A stretch of 64,000 nt of DNA from Desmodus rotundus (lineage: Eukaryota; Chordata; Mammalia; Chiroptera; Phyllostomidae): NCBI RefSeq assembly GCF_022682495.2, contig NC_071399.1, forward strand, positions 9,839,342-9,903,341. The letters run 5' to 3'. The notes under the pieces were generated by a model. That model searched no databases and was not told the origin of the DNA. It saw only the letters and a list, made by a program, of their open reading frames with translations. Below, piece by piece: positions 33,609-46,060 of this stretch. Position numbers and translations under genes: made by a program. Position 1 is the first letter of the stretch. Each line of letters opens with the position of its first letter.

Positions 33609-33889
33609 CCCCAAATAACTGGACTATATATTTAAAAAATAGTAGATGAAACAGAGAGGCCAAGTAACTATTCCAGATTAAAGGACACTAAAGAGACATG
33701 ACCATATGCAATGTGTGACCCTAGTTTTGATCCTGAGTTTTGGAAGAAAAAAACACTATAAAGGATATTATTGTGACAGCTGACAAAATTGGAATATGGG
33801 CCATAGATTAGATAATAGTGTCAACGTTATATTTCCTGATTTTAATAATTACACTGTGGTTATTTTGGCAGTCACAATGGCACCAGAAT
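33609..33889. other. Unique non-coding sequence
   Basis: Short AT-rich spacer between the SINE and the LTR. Confidence 0.4.
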
Positions 33890-33894
33890 GTTAT

Positions 33895-34736
33895 TGGTGA
33901 TTTGGACCTTGGTTTAGCAACCTCAGTACTTGAGTTCTGGCTAATAAATAATTCAGAGCCAAGACTCAAACTATAAGAGAAAGTTTATGTAGAAAGTCAC
34001 AGAGGTAGGAAAAGTGGGCCAACTGGGCGTGGCCTCAGGAAACAAGTTACAGATGCAAAAGAAGGGCCCCTGGACCTGGGGAAAAAGAGAAAGGTAAGGA
34101 AAGCGCACCTGGGGGAAGCAAGTGGAGAAAAGCCAGGGTATCTCCATAGAGAGCACAGCGCTGGTCCTGCCTCCTAAGGGCTTTAACGGGCGGGGATTTT
34201 AGGGGAGGAACTAAATAGAATATTCATCAGCTTCCAGGTGTGTCCTTTCAGAGTTGTGTTTTCCACTGATTGGTCAGCGCTAGAAGAGGGGTCAGGGGTC
34301 ACTGCAGCTGATCCCGCTGTGAGTCAGGGCGTCCCTTTGTCTGGTTTTGCAGCTTTTCTGGGCCTGGAGCTGAAACACAGCTGAGGCCTAGATGTTATCC
34401 CTAGGGGTTAACACGTAAGGGGTTGGTCATGCAGGGCCTTCAGGGAAGTCACATGAGGCCACTCTTTGGTGCCTCCTTTGTCCTCTAAGGGGGACTAACC
34501 TGCATGACGAGCAACGTGCCAGGGGAGGAAAGATCACGGGAGAGTCCGAGCTGCATGGCCGGTGATATGAAAGGTCGCGGGGTTTCAACCGCAGGACCAG
34601 TGGTTTAGCCTGGAGGCCGGGTCCTCATTTTCACAGTTTTGCCCGTTGCTGAGCCCCAGGGCCTTTGTGCCCTGGTGATCTCCTGGCCCTGGCCCATTGT
34701 CCTTGCCCTGCTCATGTCTGTTAAGTGCCCACCACA
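33895..34736 (-). mobile_element. Solo LTR of an endogenous retrovirus (antisense)
   Basis: An 842-bp unit starts TGGTGATTTGG and ends GCCCACCACA on the plus strand, so the minus strand reads TG...CA. It is bounded by a perfect 5-bp duplication GTTAT at 33890-33894 and 34737-34741. The minus-strand polyadenylation region is the CATAAAC near 33983-33989, followed by 'tttctcttatagtttgag', typical of LTR R-U5. The right part (minus-strand 5' end) is GC-richer, as U3 often is. No internal viral genes are present. A 5-bp duplication fits ERVL or ERV1. I do not recognise the family. Confidence 0.75.
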
Positions 34737-34741
34737 GTTAT

Positions 34742-35085
34742 ATAAAAAACGGTATCTTTGTACTCAGGAATACGTACTGGAGCATTAAGGGTAAAAGGGC
34801 ATGATATAACTTACTCTCATATAATTATATATATATATATAATGTATTTATATAACTTTATATAATACAATATAGTTATAATTTAACAAATATAATTATA
34901 TATAATATAATGTATAATACAATTTTATATATAATGTATTTATATATTTTTATAATTTTATATAATTATATATAATATAGTTATATATATAAAATTATAT
35001 GACAGTAAGTTACTATCTTATATATATATATAGAGAGATAAATATAAAGAGAGAGAGAGAGGGAGGGAGAGAGGGACTTTAGGAC
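34742..35085. repeat. AT-rich (TA)n region ending in (GA)n
   Basis: It has long alternating TA and TATAAT runs from about 34818 to 35035 with many self-complementary segments, then a short (GA)n/(GGGA) purine run to about 35076. It starts directly at the flank of the solo LTR. Confidence 0.9.
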
Positions 35086-35089
35086 CAGT

Positions 35090-36645
35090 ACTAACAAATA
35101 GTAAGCCTGTGTAAAGTGGATACTAAACTTCATAATATTTTTGCAACTTTTGCAAGTTTGAAATCATAGCAAAATGAAAACTTACTAAGATAAACAATAA
35201 ATATCCACCTTGTTTTATTACATAGGGCATAACTTAGGGCTCACTATTGTGGGGCTTACTTAGGGCTTACTATCATCTTTATGTTTCTATCTTGTTTTTT
35301 TAACTCTGTTCTTGGGGTTCACATCACATGCCAGAAGAGAACCAGCTTTTCCAAAACCTTCTGCTGTAATCAATGAGGAAATTGGTGCTGTCTTAATTCT
35401 GGGGGGGAAAAAAAAGAGGAAGGTGTGTGTTGAATGATAGCTCCAGCTGACGGGAGGCATTAATACTGGTTGATTCCATGCAGGCAAAACACATCCAGCT
35501 GTGGAGGCCTGGGAGGCTCAGGGGAGAAAACTTTAAAAAGAAGTTTTATAAGATTCATGAAGTCTGGAAAATAAGGAATGCTAATCATATTTCAACAATT
35601 TTGGAAGCAAATTAATTCTTAGTGAAATCATTTAAATCAGAAAGGAAAGAGAAGTGCAAGACATGTTAAAATTTATTTAATTCATTTAGCTTCAGAATAT
35701 TTCATTATTTTATGCTATTCTTAAGCCCTTTTCTGTCTTTTGCTTTCAAGTTATTACCATTCTCTTTGTATTTATGATTACAATTCTCTTTATATTTAAT
35801 TTATGATCAAAAGAGAAAAATGTAAACTTTTTGATTCATTAGGGTATAATAACTAGAAATATATACATGCTTTATATGTAAAAGTACTTGTTAAACATAC
35901 TGTACTATATATACGGCAGTGAATCCCAACAGAGTGTAAAGATGCAAATGAGAATAATAATATAAGATCTGTATTTGTAAGAGCATACAGTTTGAAGTTA
36001 GAAATGGAAAGGACAGAGGGTTAAACAGATTGTGAGAAGATTAAAATTCTCTACAGTAGATTAAGTGCTGCGATGGGCAGGCAGTGCTCATGAAAAAAAT
36101 AGAAGGGACGCTTGGAGAGGAGTCGTTATTAGGAGAAATCTAGGTTCTTGGTGAAAAAAAAAAAGAAAGGAGAGGTTTCGGTTCGGGGAATAGCAGAGAG
36201 AAGACAAAGAAGCGAGAGCAAGTACATTAGGCATTTCTCCACTTCTTACTTTCCTGACCCCTTGGAAGTTATAATCAAGGGATTTTTGGATAGCTGTATC
36301 TGTAATTTGACTTCTGAGCCCTTCGCAGTAAAATTGCAGACACTCAGTCTCATCATGTGCTTTCTGAAGTCGTGACAGGCTTCCCCCAGGGTTTTTCTGG
36401 GTCTGCTATGTGGCATAGGTGTGACCGTGGAACCACTAGACTTTACCTTTTCTGTCTCAGGGAATTTATATCTGTTGCCCTGCTCTTTCCTTTGGGAGGT
36501 GCTTTGAGGCCAGTCCAGCCACTAATTAAGCATCCACTCCTTTATTACATGTAACTTCTAATGAGTCTGGCTTTTATCTTCCTGGTACTATCCTCCAAAA
36601 GATCCAAGGACTGAAGGGCACTCTGCTCATGGGGCCCAATTTTTA
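35090..36645. other. Unique non-coding sequence
   Basis: No gene is recognised. Small internal direct repeats are present: 'cttagggct(c/t)act' at about 35234 and 35264, and 'attctctttgtattta' / 'attctctttatattta' near 35758 and 35783. Confidence 0.4.
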
Positions 36646-36649
36646 GAAG

Positions 36650-37150
36650 GTGCTCTGTCATAATCTCTTTAATATTGTCTTTTCAACTGCTTTCTGTTTT
36701 TTAAACTCTGGTTGAAAATATGGTTGACCTTCTTTTCTCTGTCTTTTAAATTCTTCTTGATATTTTTTTTCTTTTTTTACCCCATTAGCGGAACTCAAGA
36801 TAGTTTCTTTGGGTTTATCTTCCAGTTTACCAATTCTTTCTTCAGCTGCATCTATTTTATTTACTCTTTCAATTTAGTTTTAATTGCTAAAACTTCTATG
36901 TGATTCCTTTAATAATGTACTTAGTCAGTTGTTTTATAGTCTCATGTTCCTGGCTCCTATTTTCAAGTCCCTTTCTTATTTTTTCAAGACTACACACATA
37001 ACTATGTTATATTCTGGGTTTAAAAATTTCAATATCTGAAGTCTTTGAGGTTATTTTCTGCTGTCTGTTGTTTTGGTCGAGTGTACCATGTTTTTTTTTT
37101 TGTTTCCTTGGGTGTTCTGTGAACTACTTTTACTGGGATCTCATATCCTT
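36650..37150 (-). mobile_element. L1/HAL1-like 5' region (antisense)
   Basis: 'ctttaatattgtcttttcaactgctttctg', 'ggtttatcttccagtttaccaattctttcttcagctgcatct', 'cttagtcagttgttttatagtctcatgttcc' and 'caatatctgaagtctttgaggttattttctgctgtctgttg' are the antisense of the 5'/ORF1 area of old L1 or HAL1 elements. Confidence 0.7.
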
Positions 37151-38355
37151 CTTAACTATGGAAATTTATTAATGTCTAGATTAAAAGAATGTTCCTCCAA
37201 AGAGAATTTACATTTGCTTTTGTCAGACATCTTAGGCACACATATTCTTTAACTTGCCTACTTTAAATAAAAATTCTCTTCTAAGGGTTCTGAATGACAT
37301 AGGTAGGTGAATTTGAAATTAAGTGGTATAAATTTTCAAGATAATTTTTTTTTGTACTTTGCTCCAAGGCTGAGACAGGCAAATTTCTATTCTGCCCATT
37401 TCTGTGAGGTAGGAAGTGGGCTTGCCTTTCATTTGTCCTAGGACTAAGGTTATGTATCTCTTTCCCCCTTGGGACATATTTTAATTTCTAGTCCTCCATA
37501 CCCCATGCAACTGTTATGGTGGGAACCAAGATCCTCAGGGTTTAGCACAAGCCCTGAGAGGGAAAGCTGGCATTGGCACTTGGTTACCTTCTGGGTTTCT
37601 GCTTTCACTTTGATTTAGGCCCATGTGGATTTCTTTCTTTTGTGCCAGCTCAACAATGCAATTAAAGATCTATTTTTTTTCTTAGTTCAACATTTTAGTC
37701 ATTTTTATTGGCAGGGTCTTTCAGGCTATCTGGTCTATAATAATGCCAGGAACAGAAGTTGGCTCTAGCAGCCAATGAGAAGAGGGAAATCGAATCAATT
37801 ACATGGTCTCAGAGGCCAGGAGAGAAAGAATTTTTAGTTGCTTTGGAGAGATACAACAATTTTTGGCACGGACACCAGACTGGGACTTTTCTCAACAGCC
37901 ATTCCAGCAGGCACCATGGTCTTTGCTGCTGCTTGGGTGGCACAGTATGAGCAGACAGCTGTTCCACCAGGCTTCAGAACCAAAGTCCTTTAGAGTGCCA
38001 GAGCTGGGTGGTTTTTAGTCTCGAAGAAGGTCCAGGAAGGCAAATTACTCCTCCCATCTTGTTTATACTCAGTGAACTGGGTTCCCAAGTGATACAGCTT
38101 TAGAATTGGTTTCTGAATCATCATGCTTCTACTTTCAGTTTCTCAGACATGCTCAGACAGATTGGAATTTTTTAGAGCCCAGGCACGGAAGATAACTTTT
38201 TACTTAGTTGGTTGACCTCTAGGTGACATGGGTGGAATTGGACTGCTATCACTCTTAGTAGTAAAACTGAGTCACAGCATCTTTCCCACCCTCTTTATGG
38301 CATGGTCCAGCCACTCGGAATGCACAACTCTAGATAAGCTGAAGTCAAAGATCAA
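37151..38355. other. Probable further L1 5' sequence, then unclassified
   Basis: 'tagcacaagccctgagagggaaagctgg' and 'caggctatctggtctataataatgccaggaacagaag' look like old L1 5'-UTR antisense text, but I cannot place a boundary. The rest to about 38350 could be another decayed LTR or unique DNA. Confidence 0.3.
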
Positions 38356-38359
38356 AATG

Positions 38360-40740
38360 CTTTGCAGTTAAAGAATACCTTCTATAATCATTAACCATTA
38401 TACATTTTATGTCCTAGTTAGATTTTAATTTAGTTTTCTGGTAAATAAAGCTTATAAAAGGGAAAGAATGTTTACTTCATTAGTTGGACTGCTAAGATGA
38501 AAGAAGTTAACAGTTATTAATCACATTAAATTTTGATTGTTTTGAATGATGACTTGAAGACTTGTCTGTAGAATAGAGAATAGGTTATATGGTAGTTGGA
38601 ATTCTAGATTTCTGTTTAAATATAAATAAAAGTATGTGGAAGTATTAATAAAAATTTTATTTTCAAGGCAATGCTAGGTGAATATTCTTCTGAGAATAGC
38701 ACTAAACACACAGTTATTTATAGCTTCTGTACTTGGGAGAGTTGAGAGGAAGAAAATCTTCATCTACAAAGTAAGAAAGGTTCAGTGAAATCATAATACC
38801 AATTATCAAGAAGGGATTCATGAGGTAGGGGGTACACTTCAATCAAAAGGTAAATAACTGCCTGGCAACTTGGGCTGGATTTTGGTAAAGAAACAAAGGG
38901 TTGAAAACAATTGTGTGAGTCTTCTTACCTTGGGTAGTGGAAACAGAACTTGCATTTTTAGGAGCAGATTTCTATCATGTCTCAGAAAAGACAGTAAATA
39001 CTGTGAGGATTCCATGAAGTCAATTTGAAAGACTGAAATATATCACATCTTCTTGGTTGGGTCCCCTGCTGAAGAAACGCCTTTTGTAACAGAGTGGTGA
39101 TCTGGCCCCATTGTGAGTTTAGCAAAAGCTCTTATTTCTGAAACTGTTGGGTTCAGTGAATTTACTAAATTATACTCTTTCTCTTAATTTTTAACCCAGC
39201 TGTTATTTTTTTTCTCATATACCATGTGTAATAATAGCAACTTAAAATTTATAGTCATTTTGTTTTTTTTATGGATTCTATAGTTATTTTTCTGGTTTCT
39301 AACCATTTTTCACCCTTCTAGACAAGTTCTCCACAATGACATAAAGGCTACACAGCAGGCAGAATATATAGATTCCAACCTTTGCTTCTTAAGCAGGAAA
39401 TTACTGGTTCAGAGATTTCTTTTTGCCTCCTTAAAAATAAGAAACCCTGTTTTGCCAGCCAGAAGAGCTCTTTTCATGAGCAGTGGAGTTCAGGGTGAAT
39501 GTCCAAATCTGTAAGTTCTAATTCCTCAATTTTGCCAAATTGTAGAGAAAGAGCTAGAAGAATAACTATTTCTTTTCTCATTTTCATTCAGTTTGAATGG
39601 CATTCATCCCAATAATATTATCACACTAGTTCCCACTGACCAGTTTTACATGAATTTGGAGAGCACATAAAGAAATAATTGTGCATCTAAAGCAGCTTTA
39701 GACTACGATAGAAGAAAAATCACCCATTTTAAGGGTAGGAAAGGCTTTTAGGTTTGAATCTACTAGTTTGTGCTATTTTAAGAGGGGATGCAAGGGTGAC
39801 TATTGTTACTGAGAAACTATATTCTGTGAGTTTCATGATAAAATGCAAAGACTTAAGTTGATGATGTAAACTAATGGGAGATTCCTCATTTTTTCATTTA
39901 TGCAAGTGATGAAGTTTCATTCAGTGGTAGTTAAATTCCCACATTATAAAATCTAAGTGAATTTTCTCCCCCACACTTTGGGTATAAAGCATCAAGACTC
40001 ACTTGACTTATTTTCTATTTAAGCACTATATTCTTCAAATTCATGACTTTATATTAGTCAAATGATTTAGGAACTTTCAGAAAATGTCAAATGCCACCCA
40101 TCCACATAGGAAATATATTATACAAATGACCACTCAAGCACTGGTTCAGGTGCAAATGCTCTTTCAGTGCTGAATGGTTGGTTAAAATGTTTCCACAAAT
40201 GAAAAGTTATAAAGAACTGTAGCATCCGTCCCTTTTATGGGGATGAACTTTCCTGCAGTGTGGAAATCTCTCTAGGGCCTGTCACTTCACCAGGAGGGGA
40301 GAAGGCCTGTGGGGCTCGGTGGAACTGCAGCTTTTGTCTGCTCAGCATCATTTCCGGTCCTCCTCCCCACTCTCAGAGGTCCAGGTGGTGATGTCAATCA
40401 GAATGGCCTGTCCCCACTTCATGGGTGAGCAGGAGACCAAGCCTCGCTATTGGAGTGCCAAGGATTGATTTAGGAATGTGCATGCGACTCAAGAAAGATA
40501 AATTGCTGTCTTTTCTGAGATTGATAGAGGGCTTTGCTGGGTGGGAGACACCTAATTCCACGGTGACTGCAAAGCAGGGCACATACGCTCCTGGGGCTGA
40601 GGGTCTCATCTCCTCTGACACACTCATAGATGACATCTGCCTGTGATGTAAGTGAAGATCAGCACATTTGAGAGGGGGAGAAGGAGAGAGACACTTTCTC
40701 TCTCTCTCTCTCTCAATCTTTCTTCTTTTTCCTATTGTGA
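38360..40740. other. Unique non-coding sequence
   Basis: About 2.4 kb without recognisable repeats apart from a (CT)n run at 40697-40714. The 116-codon minus-strand frame 40394-40744 starts in that CT run and has no domain. Confidence 0.45.
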
Positions 40741-40744
40741 CCAA

Positions 40745-41290
40745 TAATCAGATGAGATATTTTGAAGTTTTTATGCTAATGTAAACAAATACACTGTAAC
40801 ACAAAGAAGGTTTTCACAGTGTAATTCAAAGATAGATTCCTTGCTGACAAAACACAAAGATGTTTGTAGTTGCCCATGGCCTTGTGGAATAACTTGGGGT
40901 ATAATGTTTTCATTTGCCGTTACTGTTGTGCAGAGCTGAGAGCTCCGGGGGAGTTAACCTGTGGGGCAATGTAAAGAGGAGCATATATTCTTTCGAGGCA
41001 CTTGTAGCTGTCATTTTATTTTTTGAGAGTTATGAATGGAGGTATTGTTGCAAACAGCTGTACCGTGAAGGCATTTAAGCCAGTTATTACTGCCTGTGGT
41101 GTCTGCACTCAAAATGTTGCAAACACTGAAATTATGATCTACAGAAGTGAAAAATGTTAAGTTTTATAAGATCTAGTTGCATGCCGGGCTCTGTCTCTTC
41201 ATATTATTTGGCAGATTCTTTTGTAATGATGACTCTAGAGCTGCGTGCTTGGAATCCCAATTAGTTCAAAAGAGATGGCTGGAATATGTA
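40745..41290. promoter_or_regulatory. Candidate conserved non-coding element
   Basis: Repeat-free segment with retained CpGs and clustered motifs: 'tatgctaatgtaaacaaata' near 40771 (octamer-like ATGCTAAT next to a forkhead-like TAAACA), CAATGTAAAG near 40969, 'gcaaacagctg' near 41052, and 'cattaatttgg' just beyond. There are no frames of note. The assignment rests on texture only. Confidence 0.35.
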
Positions 41291-42570
41291 ATATAACATG
41301 TATTATCACATTAATTTGGAAAAGCAATATGGTAACACTAATTTTATTTTTAATATATTTAAATATTTCTCAGTACATCCTGTTAGACCTATATTACATG
41401 GAATACAATCTGAAGACTTAGAATATAGTAAAATAAATTCTAAATTTTACATATCTTAGACAGGGATGAATTTTGTTGACCTGAACTGAAATGACAAATT
41501 TATTTTGGAATTAAAAAAAAATAGTGATTTTACATTTCCTGGAAGAATTCTGTGATACATTGTCCAATAACTTTTTTGTTTCTAGTAAAATGACAACCTA
41601 TCTAATACCTTAAGCTCTATGGTCACACCCAGTTCAGTGGCCTAACTTCTGCTAACATTCCTTCTTTTCCTCACCCTACCCAAATCATGATGTAACCCTT
41701 CACTTAGATCAAACTCTCCGTTTGGTTCACATTAATGTAGGAATTCCGTAATTGGGTTTTCCTTAGTGCTTCCTGATTTATGGTGGTAAATCATACCCCA
41801 TTTGACATCTTCTTGGTTCCTGAGCCAATTAAGAGCTATTCTCAGAATATTTGCCAAAAAAGAAGTTAGCACAAGGAGGAAAAATACATATGTACTATGA
41901 GAAATGGCCTCAAATAAAGCATGTGATTATTCACTTACATACAGTATGTACTTTACCGGGCTCTTCTAGATAGTCTTCAGAGTATGATTGATATCTTCAG
42001 AATTTGCTCAATCTGTAACAGCTGGACAGTAAAACTAGAGTATCAACAGCAGCTATTGAAAATCACATGAATGCTGATGGTGACTTACATAAAAAATACA
42101 ACATTCACTGTGTTGCTTTGTTGGAGCCTTCTTTTTGTCTGACAGCACAAATCCCAAGACAAATTTTCTACCTGCTTCCTAGGAACAACCTAGAAAGGAC
42201 CTGCTGTCTGCCCCATAGCTCACTGAAAATCCAGAATGACTTGTTTTTTTGTACATTTTTAGCAGCATATCTTGGAGACTGATTGGGGGTGATTGTCAAT
42301 GTTGCTGTTAGATAATAAATGATGTAGAGGAACAGTGAAATTAAGATTATTATCAGAGCAAATCTGATGTTTTTTCCATTCTATTTCCTGCAATGTTATC
42401 GATTTGTGAGATATGGTACTGAACCATTGTCTGCTCAGGAATTTGGACTAATTTTTAGGTGCTACCTGCGAAGAAAACAATATGAATAAACTAGTGAGAT
42501 AAAATGTTATAAACAACAGTGATCTGGAATAAAATATTAGTAGGATATTATCCTTCAAGATAATAATAAA
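41291..42570. other. Unique non-coding sequence
   Basis: AT-rich, with no recognised element or gene. Confidence 0.4.
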
Positions 42571-42588
42571 CAATTACAGAATATTTAC

Positions 42589-42802
42589 TTTTTTAAAAAA
42601 GATTTTATTTATTTATTTTTAGAGAAAGGAGAAGGGAGGAAGAAAGAAAGGAAGGGAAAGATCAATGTGTGGTTGCCTCTTGTGGCCCCCTACTGGGGAC
42701 CTGGTCCGCAACCCAGGCATGTGCCCTGACTGGGAATTGAACCTGTGACCCTTTGGTTCTCAGGCCAGCACTCAATCCACTGAGCTACACCAGCCAGAGC
42801 CA
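42589..42802 (-). mobile_element. VES-type bat SINE (antisense)
   Basis: It runs from 'ttttttaaaaaagattttatttatttatttttagag' to 'cactgagctacaccagccagagcc'. A perfect 13-bp target duplication ACAGAATATTTAC at 42576-42588 and 42803-42815 fixes the ends. The B box complement is GGGAATTGAACC. Confidence 0.95.
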
Positions 42803-42819
42803 ACAGAATATTTACAAAT

Positions 42820-43035
42820 ATTGCATCCTCAATATTACCGAGTATACTAAACTATATTCTAAACAATTTATAAGCAGTAATTCATTCAATCTTTAGAACA
42901 ACCCTCGGAGGTAGGATTTGCTAATTATACCCATTTACAAATGAGAAAGCTGAGGCACAGGGAAGTTAATAAATTGGCCAAAGTTCATGTATCTGGTAAG
43001 TCAAAAAGTTGGAATTTGAATCCAGGTATTATGTA
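42820..43035 (-). mobile_element. MIR SINE (antisense)
   Basis: 'attcattcaatctttagaacaaccctcggaggtaggatttgctaattatacccatttacaaatgagaaagctgaggcacagggaagttaa', then 'ttggccaaagttcatgtatctggtaag' and 'ttggaatttgaatccagg'. A well-ordered antisense MIR. Confidence 0.85.
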
Positions 43036-43039
43036 CAAT

Positions 43040-43905
43040 TTTAATGTGTTTTAAATAAGTCAAGAATTATATTAAAATTTCCCATTATCCTTTTATAGCG
43101 AGTTCTGTAGAGCAAAGAAAGTAGCATAAACAAAGTGAGTAGCAGTAAGTAGTATATGAGTATGAAGATTTTATGACTATGATTTTAAGCCACGCTCAAT
43201 TGCTGGTAAATGTGGGATTTGGTTTAAGAAAGGTCTCTGGCATACTTTAACAAGAACTCTGTCTAACATATGGGAGCCACCGTCCTCTGTGATGACGATG
43301 TTGCTATTCTCCTATTAGCCTGATAGGCCCTTGGAGTTGGCTTCGTGACTTGCATATGTTTAAATCATGCAAACTTTTCGTCTGATTGTCCACGGCCAAT
43401 GAAGCCAATGTGCATTGCGAAATGACGGATCAGGGTTAGGAATTCATCTGAGGTTATACGACTACACACGAGCACCCTAGAACTACCCAACTGACCGAAG
43501 TGTTCCCCCAGCACTTTTTCTAACCAAAGGGCAGATGCTGCGTGAAGACAGCAGTGGAGCTACGAGTCTTCAAAGTTTCTATCACCTCCTGGGTGTTTTT
43601 AATACTGATGATGAAAACAATAAGCTTGAAGTCTCATCCACCATGACAAACAATTATTTGCATTTTTTAGGTATTCCTTTTCAGCTTTTGTCTTTCAAAA
43701 GAATTTTATGTTTATAATTTTGCTGTATATAATTTTGGATTCTCTTTGTTCTTAACATTTCCTATGCTGCTACAATTTTTATAATTGTTTCTGTCTTAAT
43801 GACTAGACAATAAGACATTGAGTTGATTATAATACTTTATGAGTCTATGTTGTACTTGTGGAGGTTATTGTTTAGGTTTTTCCTACTTATTTGTTATTGA
43901 TAAAA
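43040..43905. other. Unique sequence, part possibly conserved
   Basis: 43255-43520 keeps several CpGs ('ccaccgtcctctgtgatgacgatg', 'ccacggccaatg', 'cattgcgaaatgacgg', 'gttatacgactacacacgag') in repeat-free DNA and could be a conserved element. The rest is AT-rich and featureless. Confidence 0.35.
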
Positions 43906-43910
43906 AAATA

Positions 43911-44110
43911 CCCTGAAGCTGGGTTTGGTCCATAGGCCAAATCCTGCCCACTACTTACTTTTGTAAATGAAGTTACATTAGAACACAGCCACACATTCAC
44001 AAATCATTTATTATTTCTTTCATATTATAATGTGGAGTAGGAACCATATGGCTCACAAAGCCTAACACATTTATTATCTGGTCCTTTACAGAAAAAGTTT
44101 TCCACCTCCA
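43911..44110 (-). mobile_element. hAT-type DNA transposon (MER33-like), third copy
   Basis: 'ggtccataggccaaatcctgcccac', 'tttgtaaatgaagttacattagaacacagccacac', 'atggctcacaaagcctaacacatttattatctggtcctttacagaaaaagttttcc' is the reverse complement of the family seen at 7071 and 17566. Confidence 0.85.
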
Positions 44111-44149
44111 AATCATTACTGTAGTGGCCAAATTATTTTCCTTACTTTG

Positions 44150-44530
44150 GATAATTTCCTTAAGATAAATTTGCAGGTTTGAAATTACTTGGCTTAAGTG
44201 TATGAGTATAACATGGTCTCAAAGAGTATTTCCAAATTGTTTTCTAAAACCGTTATATTGATTTATAATGCTATCAACAAATATATGTGTGCGACTTTCA
44301 TTCAACTTTATGATTGGGTTTTATCACTTTTTTTCTTCAATGACTACTAATAGCACATTGTTGGTCTTTTTCGTTTGCACTTCTTCGTTATGAAAAAAGC
44401 TATTTCCCTGTACATTTATTAGTTGTTTTATCTTTTGTATGAAATGTCTGACCATGTTTCTTACATGCTGATCTATTAGAGTTTTATTGCTTCACTTGTT
44501 AATTTGTACGAGCTTGTGGATGATTTTGTG
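44150..44530 (-). mobile_element. Old L1 3'-region fragment (antisense)
   Basis: 'ttccaaattgttttctaaaaccgttatattgatttataatgctatcaac', 'atgactactaatagcacattgttgg' and 'ttttatcttttgtatgaaatgtctgaccatg' follow the antisense L1 order near the end of ORF2. It is highly diverged. Confidence 0.5.
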
Positions 44531-45930
44531 ACTTGCATTAAAAGGATCAGCAATGAGATATGTCGGTTGATGGCTTAATGCACACAGATACATATAACTT
44601 ATGCACGCATTCATTAAAGCAGATAGAGAAGTCAGGCTGATAATAATTATGAATGCCACCTTTTAAAGCTAGAATATGTGTGTAACGGGTGTAAATAACG
44701 CTAGCAGTTCTTTTAGTACTCTCTAAATCTGTAAGCTGAACTCCTGTAAGGAAAATATGTCTCCTTTGTGTAATGAAAATATTTGCTTATGTACTATTAA
44801 ATTTCTCATTTGTGTATGATTCATTAAAATCGGCATCGGACTCGGCTCTGGTCCTGAATACAAGAATCTTGTTATAACAATCGTTTTCCTCAAGATGTGA
44901 AATGTTGACAAACTTGAGTCTCTCCCACGCTGGCTGCAAAAATTAAAAAGGGCTATGGTAAAATTAGAGCAGGCAAATCTGTGATGAAAACAGGACAATT
45001 TTCAGACTAAAAGGAAGAACAACCTCAGGGGATGGGAGTGACGAGAGTTGACTTGTGCTTATTTACAGCCCTAAGGAAGGTTTTCAGGCACATATCTGGT
45101 AGCAATATTTTGAAGATATTAAACCAATAAACTTTTGTTTCCCCTTTAATATTGTGTTTGCTTCCAGCCTCCCACATCTCTGGTGGGGCCATGAGGTGTG
45201 TTGCCCCACAGGATGAGGGGACAATTCTGCCTGGAACCCCTGACACTGCTCAGCTTCAGTCACAGAGCTGCATTTCCTGGGCGTGGAGTCAAGCAGTCAT
45301 TTTGAAAGCCTGACTTTGGTGAGAAGGAAATGCCATTTCTAAATTCTTTTAGTTTCCATTAACATAAAACTTGGTTGATTATTACATGCCAAGTGTAGTT
45401 GGAACTCAGAATCGGAGACAGAAAGCAATGAGGAATATTTCCCTTTTGACCAGAGGGAAAGAGCAGTGACGTGAGAGGCAGACACAGGACGAAGGCTGTA
45501 GGCGTCACGGGGGTGGTGCAGCCAGCAGACACGCTCGTTCGGTGGGGTGTAGGAGACACAGTGCCTAGTGATGGGAGAAGGAAGTGCCTAGGGCAGATTT
45601 TTGTTCCCAGGCCTGCAGGGGACATGTGCAACTCATCAAAGTTTTGGTGCTTTGGAGAGGGACAAAGAGATGCTGAGAGAGCCTAAGCAGAAGATAAAAG
45701 GGCCATAGTGTTTGGGAAGCTTAGTGTCCAGGGACCCTACTTAGGACCATGGAATCTACTAGTGCTTGCCAGCTTGATGACCAGAAGGGACCTATGGCAC
45801 CTCATCGTCCACCAATCTAGGGAGCAGGTGGGAGCATCCGATGACCGGGGACAGTGAGGGTTGGAGGGACTCATTTCTCTCAGCCTTCTGCACACTCAGA
45901 CGACTTCCGGTGTCTGCCCAGTGTTGTCAC
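44531..45930. other. Unique sequence, left part possibly conserved
   Basis: 44531-44960 is repeat-free with TAAT/ATTA motifs and CpGs ('aaatcggcatcggactcggctctgg' near 44826). 45000-45930 is unique, moderately GC-rich, and contains frames of 70-90 codons without recognisable content. Confidence 0.35.
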
Positions 45931-45934
45931 CCAG

Positions 45935-46060
45935 AACACAGGCTGCCCAAGCTCGAACAGTGGCTCCAACACTAACTTACAAGCTGCCAAACCTTAGTCC
46001 AGTTACTCATGGTCTTCACCTCCAAAGAAAAGATAGGGCTCGCAGGACAGTTTAAATAGG
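45935..46060 (+). mobile_element. MIR-like SINE fragment (sense)
   Basis: 'aagctcgaacagtggctccaacactaacttacaagctgccaaaccttagtccagttactcatggtcttcacctc' shows a decayed MIR B-box-to-CORE order. Confidence 0.45.
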
